From NCBI GenBank assembly GCA_038325665.1, contig JBBQJF010000171.1:1-10439 (forward strand): 10,439 nucleotides of DNA. The letters are read 5' to 3'. Source of the DNA: CAUJGQ01 sp038325665 (GTDB lineage: Bacteria > Chloroflexota > Dehalococcoidia > CAUJGQ01). The notes below the pieces were generated by a model. That model had not been told where the DNA came from. It made no database searches and saw nothing but the letters and a program-made list of their open reading frames with translations. This document shows, in pieces, positions 1-5,862 of the stretch; position 1 is the first letter of the stretch; each line of letters opens with the position of its first letter. The position numbers and the translations under genes were made by a program.

Positions 1-254
1 GTGGCGCGCAGCAACATTGGCCGCCGGCCGCGCCGGTCAGCGAGCTGGCCCCAGACCATCGCCGCGACCGAGCCGACCAGTCCCGTGACCAAGCCAATGA
101 TGCCGGTCCAGAAGGCGGCCTCGCCCGCGTCATAGTCACCCAGCGTCTGGATGTACAGCGGCAGGAACGGGAAAACGAGATTGAAGCCAAGGATGCTGAC
201 GAACGCGGCGATCACGATGCCGGCGAGATTCTTTTGCCATTGCTCGCGCGGCAT
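1..254 (-). CDS. MFS transporter, N-terminal part (cut by window edge)
   Basis: This is the first 84 codons of a major facilitator superfamily permease; the rest lies beyond base 1. The ATG at 252-254 is preceded by GAGG about five bases upstream. Residues 10-33 form a first membrane helix ending in VFPFLPLYIQTLG, typical of MFS helix 1. Residues 48-68 form helix 2. The loop after it carries MFS motif A as GQLADRRGRRP (69-79), with the conserved Asp73 and the Arg pairs, which gates the helix 2/3 loop in this family. The substrate cannot be told from this part; the family includes drug, sugar and organic-acid carriers driven by the proton gradient. The gene diverges from the NifU-domain gene. 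Identity as MFS is firm, specificity unknown. Confidence 0.88.
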   Translation of the reverse strand, partial: MPREQWQKNLAGIVIAAFVSILGFNLVFPFLPLYIQTLGDYDAGEAAFWTGIIGLVTGLVGSVAAMVWGQLADRRGRRPMLLRA

Positions 255-506
255 GGATGCCTCGATCTAGGCCGTTGGGTTTTTCGGACGCGGCATCGGG
301 GGCGCGTGCGGCCTTATGGCTCTATAGGCCCGCCCGCGACCACTCCAGGACAGGGACGGTAGCACGGAACCGGCCTGCCGGCTTAGAGACGGAAGGCGAC
401 CCGCCGCGCGCCGGCGGCTGACGAATGGACGCGTAGCGTTGGGGGGCAATGATAGTGTACCAGTTGCTAAATCGTTCGGTCACTACCATCGCGCCGCATC
501 CATCTA
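255..506. other. Divergent intergenic region, MFS / NifU-domain genes
   Basis: No coding sequence is supported here; the short frames that cross it have no recognisable protein and no ribosome binding site. On the minus strand a TATAGA hexamer (321-326) could be the -10 of the MFS gene and would give a leader of about 60 bases, but no good -35 stands at 17 bases. A small inverted repeat, CCGGC-ct-GCCGG, lies at 370-381. The stretch from about 445 to 485 is less GC-rich than its surroundings and may hold regulatory sites. Confidence 0.5.
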
Positions 507-535
507 CTGCCAGGGTTCGTGATGCGTGGTACAAT
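507..535 (+). promoter_or_regulatory. Predicted sigma70-type promoter of the NifU-domain gene
   Basis: CTGCCA (507-512, four of six to TTGACA) and TACAAT (530-535, five of six to TATAAT) are separated by exactly 17 bases. The dinucleotide TG at 527-528 makes an extended -10 (TGgTACAAT). Transcription would start near 542, giving a leader of roughly 47 bases with the GGAGGAGGG ribosome binding site at 571-579. Prediction from consensus only. Confidence 0.45.
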
Positions 536-588
536 ATCCGCGCGAGAGTGTGTGATGCGGCCGGTTGGCTGGAGGAGGGTCACGGACG

Positions 589-897
589 ATGGTGATGAAC
601 CCGCTCATGGTCGAGCAGGTGGAGGCTGCCCTCGACGAGATTCGCCCAGCCCTTGAGATGGACGGCGGCACGGTCGAATTGATTGAGATCACCCCCGACG
701 GTGTGGTACGCCTCGCGATGGTCGGTTCGTGCAACGGCTGTCCGATGAGCGCCCTGACGCTCAAGCTGGGTATCGAGCGCGTGGTCAAGGCGCGCGTACC
801 CGCGGTCACCGCGATCGAAACCGAGGGCGCCGAGATGCCGGACTGGAACACCTGGGGCGCATCCGATACGAGTTTACCGATCGCGAATCACCACTAG
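589..897 (+). CDS. NifU-like Fe-S cluster scaffold/carrier domain protein
   Basis: A 102-residue protein made almost wholly of the NifU C-terminal domain. Residues 6-75 carry the usual pattern: EQVEAALDEIRPALEMDGG, then a hydrophobic strand, then GSCNGCPMS with Cys48 and Cys51. This CxxC pair binds a [4Fe-4S] cluster between two subunits in Nfu/NifU-C proteins, which hand clusters to apo-enzymes in the cytoplasm. The last 25 residues (from about ETEGAEMP) are a tail outside the domain. The ATG at 589 is chosen because GGAGGAGGG (571-579) lies nine bases upstream; a TTG at 565 in the same frame would put that site inside the gene. No suf or isc genes are adjacent, so this is a free-standing Nfu-type carrier rather than part of an assembly operon here. 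Function is inferred from the family; recognition of the domain is strong. Confidence 0.92.
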   Translation: MVMNPLMVEQVEAALDEIRPALEMDGGTVELIEITPDGVVRLAMVGSCNGCPMSALTLKLGIERVVKARVPAVTAIETEGAEMPDWNTWGASDTSLPIANHH

Positions 898-1213
898 CTC
901 CCCTCCTGGCCGAGCCGGGTCACTTGGGCCACGCGGTCACGCCGCGGCACTATCAGACCAATGCTTGACACCGCTGCACGCGGCGCGACCGGGCGGGTTT
1001 GCCCGTGGTGACTCCAAACCAGCCGTTCACTCATCCCATGTCTCAGGGCGACCCCCCGGGTCGCCCGTGGCCCCGACCCGCGCCGTGCGGGCTGTTCCCT
1101 GGCCTCGGCCCCGTCTCCGCGTTCAGCTCCGCTACCCGCGTGGGGGCTTCTGCCCGCGTTCGGGCGGGACCACGCCGACGCCGCGTCCTGCCATCGACGA
1201 GTTTGCATTCCCG
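898..1213. other. Convergent intergenic region with GC-rich hairpins
   Basis: This 316-base gap lies between two converging genes. Frames crossing it encode Arg/Pro-rich sequence without family resemblance or ribosome binding sites, so I call no gene. It holds several short GC-rich inverted repeats. The best is at 1046-1066. Weaker ones are GGGC/GCCC around 992-1005 and 1143-1156, and CCCGC/GCGGG around 1152-1168. None is followed by a T-run. They may act together as a bidirectional termination zone. Confidence 0.5.
1046..1066. terminator. Candidate GC hairpin between converging genes
   Basis: GGGCGACCC (1046-1054) is followed by CCC and then its exact complement GGGTCGCCC (1058-1066): a 9-bp perfect stem with a three-base loop. 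No T-tract follows on either strand, so it is not a classical intrinsic terminator. A hairpin-only terminator or a 3'-end protecting structure fits its position between the NifU-domain gene and the tlpA-like gene. Confidence 0.35.
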
Positions 1214-1906
1214 CTATGATCCGGGGCGGCGCGTCGCCTCAAGCTTCTTGAGGATCGTGGCGCGATTCATGGGGCCAAATTGAACGTCGCGCAGAATACC
1301 ATTCTGATCGATGAAGAAGCTGTCAGGTAGTCCCTTGAGCTTGTACTGCTGAAATACATCGCCATTCGGACTGTCGAGCACGATGGGGAAGGTCAGCCCA
1401 AGTTCGTCGCGAAAGTCGCTGGCGAGTCGCCGCGCATCGTCGATGCTGACGCCCTCGACGTTGACGCTCAGTACCACGAGACTGTCCCGCTCCTGCTGGT
1501 ACACCGCCTCTAAGTCTGGCATCTCCGCGCGGCAAGGGGCACACCACGTCGCCCAAAAGTTGACCAGCACTATCTTGCCGCGTAGCTCGCTCAAACGTAT
1601 CACCTGACCATCGAGCGACCGCAACGCGAAATCAGGAGCTGGCTGCCCCTTCTTGGGAGCATCGGACGCCAGCGCGCCGAGCCGCGCCTGCTCCAGTTCC
1701 GCGCTTTCGCGAATATCTCCCCGACGGGGCCAGCCGCTGAGTAGCAGAATCGCCCCCGCGATCACGGCGATCGCGACAAACGGCAGTCCGAAGCGCACGG
1801 CGGGATGACGCCGCCATGCCGGCTCCGTCATGGGCGTTTGGCCGGTCGATTCCGTGTCGTTCAAGTCGCTTGGCGGCGGTTGTGTGTCCTGCATGGCGGG
1901 CCTCAT
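1214..1906 (-). CDS. Membrane-anchored TlpA/ResA-like thiol-disulfide oxidoreductase
   Basis: A 230-residue protein. A hydrophilic cytoplasmic head (1-35) is followed by one membrane helix at about 38-57 and an outward-facing thioredoxin-fold domain (about 86-225). The active site is WCAPC (Trp121, Cys122, Cys125). The cis-proline loop is KGLPDSFFID (Pro194), followed by the usual NG turn. The domain starts with GQPAPDFALRSLDG, the typical AhpC/TSA-Redoxin opening of TlpA and ResA. Such proteins reduce disulfides in exported proteins, classically apocytochromes c, using electrons from CcdA; neither ccdA nor cytochrome genes are in view. The gene is coupled to the upstream S41 gene by an ATGA overlap (1903-1906), and no Shine-Dalgarno precedes this ATG. 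The ATG at 1892-1894 (residue 5) has a better GAGG upstream and is a real alternative start. The family call is firm; the partner is inferred to be the S41 protein. Confidence 0.92.
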   Translation of the reverse strand: MRPAMQDTQPPPSDLNDTESTGQTPMTEPAWRRHPAVRFGLPFVAIAVIAGAILLLSGWPRRGDIRESAELEQARLGALASDAPKKGQPAPDFALRSLDGQVIRLSELRGKIVLVNFWATWCAPCRAEMPDLEAVYQQERDSLVVLSVNVEGVSIDDARRLASDFRDELGLTFPIVLDSPNGDVFQQYKLKGLPDSFFIDQNGILRDVQFGPMNRATILKKLEATRRPGS

Positions 1907-3369
1907 GGCGTCTGTGAGCGCAGGTAGCTGAGCGCGCGGTTGAGTCCGAGGTCGCGTCCCGATAAGTCAGCGGTGACCGATTGGTCAGGCGCGAGGCCGA
2001 TACCCTCGATCGACCGTTCCTGACGACCAGTGAGCGCCTGCTCGACGGTGACAATTAGCCCAGAGGAATCGCCGAGCTGGAGCGGCCGTCCCACGGACAA
2101 ACAGCCGCAGGTCCGTGTACCGAGGAGATGACCGGCGCCGTACTCCTGGACGGCGGAGGCGATCACCTCCGCGCCAGAGGCAGTGCCACGGTCGATCAGG
2201 ACCGCCAGTGGGCCGCGGAATAGTGTCGGGCGTGTCGTCGCCGGGTAGGTCGTTCGGCGGCCCTCGCGATTGACGGAGATGAAGATCGGCCCGTCGGGCA
2301 CAAAGTTGCTCGCGACCGCGACCGAGGTGAACGGGTCGCCGCCGGGGTTACCGCGCAGGTCGAGCACCACCCCGCGCGCGCCCTGCTCGACCAGCACACG
2401 CAACTGCTCATCGAATTCCCGCGCCGCATCGACCGTGGTGGACCGTCGTGGCAGTGAGGCGATCTTGATGTAGCCGGTCGCCGCGTCGAGCATCCGTGAC
2501 GTCACGACCGGCAATGCGATCCGGGAGCGGTTCAGGCTGATATCTTGAAGCGTGTCGTCCGACCGTTGGATGGTGAGCCGGACCTCGCTGCCCTCTGGGC
2601 CGCGAACCTGGGCGGAGAAGCCATTCAGATCGAGCATGGTCGTCTCACGGCCGTTGACGCGCACGATGCGGTCGCCTGCCTGGAGGCCGGCGCGGGCCGC
2701 CGGGGTGTTGGAATATACCTCGGCGATGGTGAACGCTCCGCCTAGCGGTTCGAGGCGGATGCCGATCCCGGAATACGCGGTATCGCCATCGGCCGAACGT
2801 CGCTGATTCTCGGCCTGCTCCGGGGTCAGGAATCGCGTGTGTGAGTCGCCCACCGCCGACGCCATCGCCCGCACCGCCACCTGACCAAGCCGCGCGCCAT
2901 CGACCGATCCGCCGGCGCTACCGGTGAAGCGGTCAAACTCACGGACGAATGTGTCGATGTCGTCGAGGTCGGCGGGAGTAGACTGAATGGTATTAGCATC
3001 GACACCTTGCCGGCGCGCGTCAGCCATGACCGCCTGCCACGCCGGCGCCAGCAACTCACGAGGGGTCACGGCACGGAATAACTGCCCGGTGATCTGGCGA
3101 TAGGCCTGACGGATAACGTCGGCAGTTGGGCCGGAGGTCGCGATCGGGTCAGCCGCTGCCGCCGCGCTCGGAGACGCGACGGGCGCTTCCGCCGGCGCGG
3201 ACGCCGCCGCCGGGGTGATCACGGGTGACGGCGCGCCGGCCTGATCACGGACGACCGTCGATGTCCCCCCGCTACAGGACGCGCTCGCCAGCGCCAAACC
3301 GACGGCAAGCAGCAGCGAGCGAAGGCGGATACCGAGCACGAAGTTTGAGCGGTGTTCCATCTCATTCAT
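1903..3369 (-). CDS. Exported PDZ-S41 (CtpA/tail-specific) protease-family protein with Lys-to-Cys at the catalytic dyad
   Basis: A 488-residue protein from the ATG at 3367-3369. Order: signal sequence (about 1-30, hydrophobic LLLAVGLALASA, AxA cleavage after Ala30, or a weak lipobox at Cys32); an Ala/Pro linker (44-78); an N-terminal helical region ending in GDSHTRFLTP (174-183); a PDZ domain (about 196-275, with SGIGIRL and AARAGLQAGDRIVRVNG); and the S41 domain (about 298-470) with LDLRGNPGGD (337-346). The nucleophile loop is DRGTASGAEV with Ser398 as the expected serine. The Lys that completes the Ser-Lys dyad in CtpA/Prc (TFGKG) aligns with Cys423 in TCGCLSV, and no Lys stands nearby. 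The Asp of E. coli Prc (Asp441) aligns with Glu409. CtpA-type enzymes trim exported proteins at their C-termini; activity here is doubtful. The only cysteines are 32, 421 and 423. An upstream frame reaching 3426 is possible but would add an unlikely 19-residue start. Family call is firm. Confidence 0.9.
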   Translation of the reverse strand: MNEMEHRSNFVLGIRLRSLLLAVGLALASASCSGGTSTVVRDQAGAPSPVITPAAASAPAEAPVASPSAAAAADPIATSGPTADVIRQAYRQITGQLFRAVTPRELLAPAWQAVMADARRQGVDANTIQSTPADLDDIDTFVREFDRFTGSAGGSVDGARLGQVAVRAMASAVGDSHTRFLTPEQAENQRRSADGDTAYSGIGIRLEPLGGAFTIAEVYSNTPAARAGLQAGDRIVRVNGRETTMLDLNGFSAQVRGPEGSEVRLTIQRSDDTLQDISLNRSRIALPVVTSRMLDAATGYIKIASLPRRSTTVDAAREFDEQLRVLVEQGARGVVLDLRGNPGGDPFTSVAVASNFVPDGPIFISVNREGRRTTYPATTRPTLFRGPLAVLIDRGTASGAEVIASAVQEYGAGHLLGTRTCGCLSVGRPLQLGDSSGLIVTVEQALTGRQERSIEGIGLAPDQSVTADLSGRDLGLNRALSYLRSQTP

Positions 3370-3377
3370 ATTACACC

Positions 3378-3408
3378 ATTTTACCCCCGATTTCGGGGTG
3401 AGATACAA
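3378..3408 (-). promoter_or_regulatory. Possible promoter of the S41-tlpA operon (near-leaderless)
   Basis: Read on the minus strand, TTGTAT (3403-3408, three of six to TTGACA) and TAAAAT (3378-3383, five of six to TATAAT) are 19 bases apart. Transcription would begin around 3370-3372, only one to three bases before the ATG at 3369, so the S41 mRNA could be nearly leaderless. GGTG about six bases before the ATG is the only ribosome-binding-like sequence. The -35 and spacing are weak. Confidence 0.28.
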
Positions 3409-3409
3409 T
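3381..3409 (+). promoter_or_regulatory. Possible promoter of the crotonase/acyl-CoA dehydrogenase operon
   Basis: TACAAT (3404-3409), the same hexamer as in the promoter near 530, stands 17 bases after TTACCC (3381-3386, three of six to TTGACA). The start would be near 3416, followed by GAGGGAGG (3446-3453) and the GTG at 3460. It overlaps the minus-strand promoter, so the two may compete. Confidence 0.32.
3385..3398. promoter_or_regulatory. Palindrome inside overlapping divergent promoters (operator candidate)
   Basis: CCCCGA-TT-TCGGGG is a perfect 6-bp inverted repeat around two bases. It lies in the spacer of both predicted promoters, where a dimeric regulator could control the S41-tlpA operon and the acyl-CoA operon together. 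No regulator gene is in the window. The arms are short, so chance is possible. Confidence 0.3.
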
Positions 3410-3459
3410 CGGCGCGGGGGTTCCACCAGTGACGCCCCCGCACGCGAGGGAGGCAGATC

Positions 3460-4272
3460 GTGGAATTACAGGAGATCCTGTACGAGGTCGGCGACGATGG
3501 CGTCGCGGTGATCACGCTGAACCGCCCAGAGAAGATGAACTCCTTCACAAACCGGATGATCGTTGAGTGGGCCTGGGCCATCGAGCAGGCGCGCGACGAT
3601 GACGCCGTGCGCGCCGTGATCGTCACGGGCGCGGGCGGCCGCGCATTCTGCGCCGGGATGGATGTGCAGCAGGAGGCGGCCGGCTCGGGAGTGCTGCACT
3701 CGGAGAGCGGCCCAGCCCTCACCCGCAACTCGCTGCGCTACAGTGTGCACCGCGTTCCACGGGCGCTAAGCCTGCTCGACAAGCCGTACATCGCCGCGAT
3801 CAATGGCGCCGCGGTCGGCGCCGGCATGGACATGGCGTCGATGGCCGATATCCGGTTCGCGGCAGACAGCGCCCGCTTTGGCATGGCGTACGTCAAAGTC
3901 GGCATCATTCCCGGTGATGCAGGGGCGTACTTCCTACCCCGCCTGGTCGGTGTGGCCCGCGCGCTCGAGCTGATCTGGACCGGCGACCTCTTTAACGCAC
4001 AACAGGCGCTCGAGTGGGGATATGTTAGCCGGGTGACACCGGCCGATAAGCTGATGGACGAAACCCGCGCCTTCGCCACGCGTCTTGCCGAGGGGCCGGC
4101 GGTCGCGGTCCAACTCGCGAAGCGCCTGGTATACCGCTCGATGGAAACCGACCTCGACCACGCGCTTGACCTTGCTCAGAGCGCGATGGTGATCGCGCAA
4201 TCGACCGATGACGCCAAGGAAGGCCCCCGCGCGTTCGTTGAGAAGCGTAAGCCCGTGTTCCAGGGCCGCTGA
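3460..4272 (+). CDS. Crotonase-superfamily protein (enoyl-CoA hydratase/isomerase family)
   Basis: A 270-residue protein of normal crotonase length, starting at a GTG seven bases after GAGGGAGG. The opening VAVITLNRPEKMNSF (16-29) and the oxyanion loop AFCAGMD (62-68, Ala65-Gly66) bind the acyl-CoA thioester. NGAAVGAGMDMA (115-126) holds the second oxyanion segment. The C-terminal part carries the usual helices, ending in EGPRAFVEKRKPVF. In mitochondrial enoyl-CoA hydratase two glutamates add water (Glu144 and Glu164). Here the first aligns with Asp124 and the second with Tyr144 in FGMAYVKVG, while Asp153 stands in IPGDAGAYFLPR. That pattern is closer to isomerase-like and divergent crotonases than to classical hydratase, so the reaction should be left open (hydration, double-bond isomerisation or another acyl-CoA step). 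It is followed after 82 bases by an acyl-CoA dehydrogenase, probably in one transcript. Confidence 0.9.
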   Translation: MELQEILYEVGDDGVAVITLNRPEKMNSFTNRMIVEWAWAIEQARDDDAVRAVIVTGAGGRAFCAGMDVQQEAAGSGVLHSESGPALTRNSLRYSVHRVPRALSLLDKPYIAAINGAAVGAGMDMASMADIRFAADSARFGMAYVKVGIIPGDAGAYFLPRLVGVARALELIWTGDLFNAQQALEWGYVSRVTPADKLMDETRAFATRLAEGPAVAVQLAKRLVYRSMETDLDHALDLAQSAMVIAQSTDDAKEGPRAFVEKRKPVFQGR

Positions 4273-4354
4273 CCCGGACGGTGGTGGGCGGGAGGCGCGC
4301 GGCAGAGATGGCGCGGACCTCCCGGCTCGCTTTCAGCGTCCACCGGAGGACACC

Positions 4355-5536
4355 ATGGAGTTTCGGTTTACGGCCGAGCAGGAGTCGTTGCGGTCGGAGT
4401 TGCGCGACTTCTTGCGGCAGGAGTTGCCGCGCGACTGGAAAGTCGAGAATGACCGCGAGGCGATGACCGACGAGGAGTTCGCCTATAGCCAAGCGTTCGC
4501 GCGCCGGCTGGGCGAGCGCGGCTGGCTGACGATGGCGTGGCCGCGCGAGTATGGTGGGCGCAGCGCGACGCATCTCGAACAAGTGATCTTTGCCGAGGAG
4601 ATGGCCCGCGCCGGCGCGCCCTTGGGCTTCGGGTTCGGCACGGCGCTGGTGGGTCCGACGCTGATGGTATGGGGTAACGACGAGCAGAAGTCGCGTTTCC
4701 TGCCGCAGATCGCCCGCTCCGAGGTGTTTTGGTGTCAGGGCTTCTCCGAGCCGGGCGCCGGTTCCGACCTTGCTGGTCTGCAAACCCGCGCCGAGCGGCA
4801 GGGCGATGACTACATCATCAACGGCCAAAAAATTTGGACGAGCGAGGGTCAGTACGCCGATTGGATGATCCTGCTGGCGCGCACCAATCAAGAGGCGCCC
4901 AAACACCGGGGCATCAGCTACTTCCTCGTCGATATGAAGACGCCGGGCATCACGCTGCAGCCGCTGATCAATCTGATGAACAGCCACGCCTTCAATCAGG
5001 TGTTCTTTGACAACGTGCGGGTGCCCGCCGCCAACCTCGTCGGCGAAGAGAACCGGGGTTGGTACGTCGCCACAACCACGCTCGACTTCGAACGCACCGG
5101 CATCTCGCGCGTGATTTGGGCGCATCGCCAGTTCGTGGAGTTAGTGGACCTGGTGAAGGAGGCGCGTGAAACCGGCGCCGCCTGGGCGAATGTCCCCTCG
5201 TTGAAGCAGCGGCTGGCTGAACTCCAGATAGAGTTCGAGATCGCGCGCCTGTTGTGCTACCGGGTGGCGTGGCAGCAATCGTCAGGGATCATCCCGAACT
5301 ATGAATCGTCGATGGCGAAAACGTACGGCTCGGAGCTGCTCCAACGTTTCGGCACGGCGGCCATGAACGTGCTGGGGCTTGCCGGCCAGCTCGAACCAGG
5401 GTCACGCCGCGCGCCGCTCCAAGGCCGGCTGGAACGGACGTTCGAGGCCGGCTTCTCGTACACCATCGCCGGCGGCACCAGCGAGATTCAACGCAACATC
5501 ATCGCCCAGCGAGGGCTGGGGCTGCCGCGCGGGTGA
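4355..5536 (+). CDS. Acyl-CoA dehydrogenase (FAD), isovaleryl/long-chain-type catalytic Glu position
   Basis: A 393-residue flavoenzyme that oxidises an acyl-CoA to the 2,3-enoyl-CoA and passes electrons to electron-transfer flavoprotein. The ATG at 4355 follows GGAGGA (4345-4350) by four bases. The N-terminal helical domain (1-125) is followed by the flavin-binding signature CQGFSEPGAGSDLAGL (127-142) and NGQKIWTSEGQYADW (156-170), a beta domain to about 235, and the C-terminal helical domain ending in IAGGTSEIQRNIIAQ (371-385). In medium-chain enzymes the base is the Glu of YEGT; here that position is Gly373. Instead Glu246 in TTLDFERTG matches the helix position used by isovaleryl- and long-chain acyl-CoA dehydrogenases. 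This hints at branched or longer substrates, but the exact acyl chain cannot be read off. The upstream crotonase would act on the product. ETF genes are not in the window. Confidence 0.93.
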   Translation: MEFRFTAEQESLRSELRDFLRQELPRDWKVENDREAMTDEEFAYSQAFARRLGERGWLTMAWPREYGGRSATHLEQVIFAEEMARAGAPLGFGFGTALVGPTLMVWGNDEQKSRFLPQIARSEVFWCQGFSEPGAGSDLAGLQTRAERQGDDYIINGQKIWTSEGQYADWMILLARTNQEAPKHRGISYFLVDMKTPGITLQPLINLMNSHAFNQVFFDNVRVPAANLVGEENRGWYVATTTLDFERTGISRVIWAHRQFVELVDLVKEARETGAAWANVPSLKQRLAELQIEFEIARLLCYRVAWQQSSGIIPNYESSMAKTYGSELLQRFGTAAMNVLGLAGQLEPGSRRAPLQGRLERTFEAGFSYTIAGGTSEIQRNIIAQRGLGLPRG

Positions 5537-5862
5537 GTCTCACGGCGCGCTACGGCCGCGGGGATGGCAGGCCAGGTACGAGATATCGCGACGGTTGACG
5601 TCTGCGATCCAAACACCAATCAGCCCATGGATGATCCCGCGGGCAACGTCCGGTCAACGTGTCCGGCAACCCGCCTCCTGCATCGACCGGATGGTGACGG
5701 CATCATGCGAAAGCGGGTCGTTGTCACGCTCAGCCTGTGAATCAACGTTGTGGCATTGTTATGCATCTGCGACACTTCATCGGGATGATCGGCCGGCGCG
5801 GCGGCTGGAGTCCCACGGCAAATGGTCACGGGTGGAGATGACGAGCGGCCGGGAGGCGATCA
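5537..5862. other. Intergenic region upstream of oppD
   Basis: These 326 bases are somewhat less GC-rich than the flanking genes. A 58-codon ATG frame (5564-5740) has no clear ribosome binding site and no recognisable product, so I do not call it. A bulged hairpin, CGTTG-TCAC (5719-5727) pairing with GTGA-at-CAACG (5737-5747), lies in the middle. TTGTCA (5721-5726) resembles a -35 but has no matching -10 at 16-18 bases. The region probably contains the end of the acyl-CoA transcript and the oppD promoter. Confidence 0.45.

Noticed and set aside
2164..2184. Loss of the S41 serine nucleophile (TASGAE where CtpA has TASASE, so Ala before Glu)
   Set aside because: Spacing in E. coli Prc (Ser430, Asp441, Lys455) shows that the nucleophile is the serine two residues further upstream, which is Ser398 here and is conserved. 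Only the Lys position is changed.
3370..3426. Longer start for the S41 protein (19 extra residues)
   Set aside because: The added segment would put a polar, Lys/Arg-containing stretch before the signal peptide, with no ribosome binding site, and would run through the predicted promoters.
4208..4354. Upstream extension of the acyl-CoA dehydrogenase frame
   Set aside because: It overlaps the end of the crotonase gene. The family N-terminus (MEFRFTAEQESLR) begins at 4355 right after GGAGGA.
4025..5125. A 366-codon open frame on the minus strand, opposite the crotonase and acyl-CoA dehydrogenase genes
   Set aside because: It is antisense to two firmly recognised genes, has no family resemblance, and long antisense frames are expected in GC-rich DNA with strong codon bias.
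5564..5740. A 58-codon ATG frame in the gap before oppD
   Set aside because: There is no convincing ribosome binding site, motif or hydrophobic segment, and frames of this length are common by chance here.
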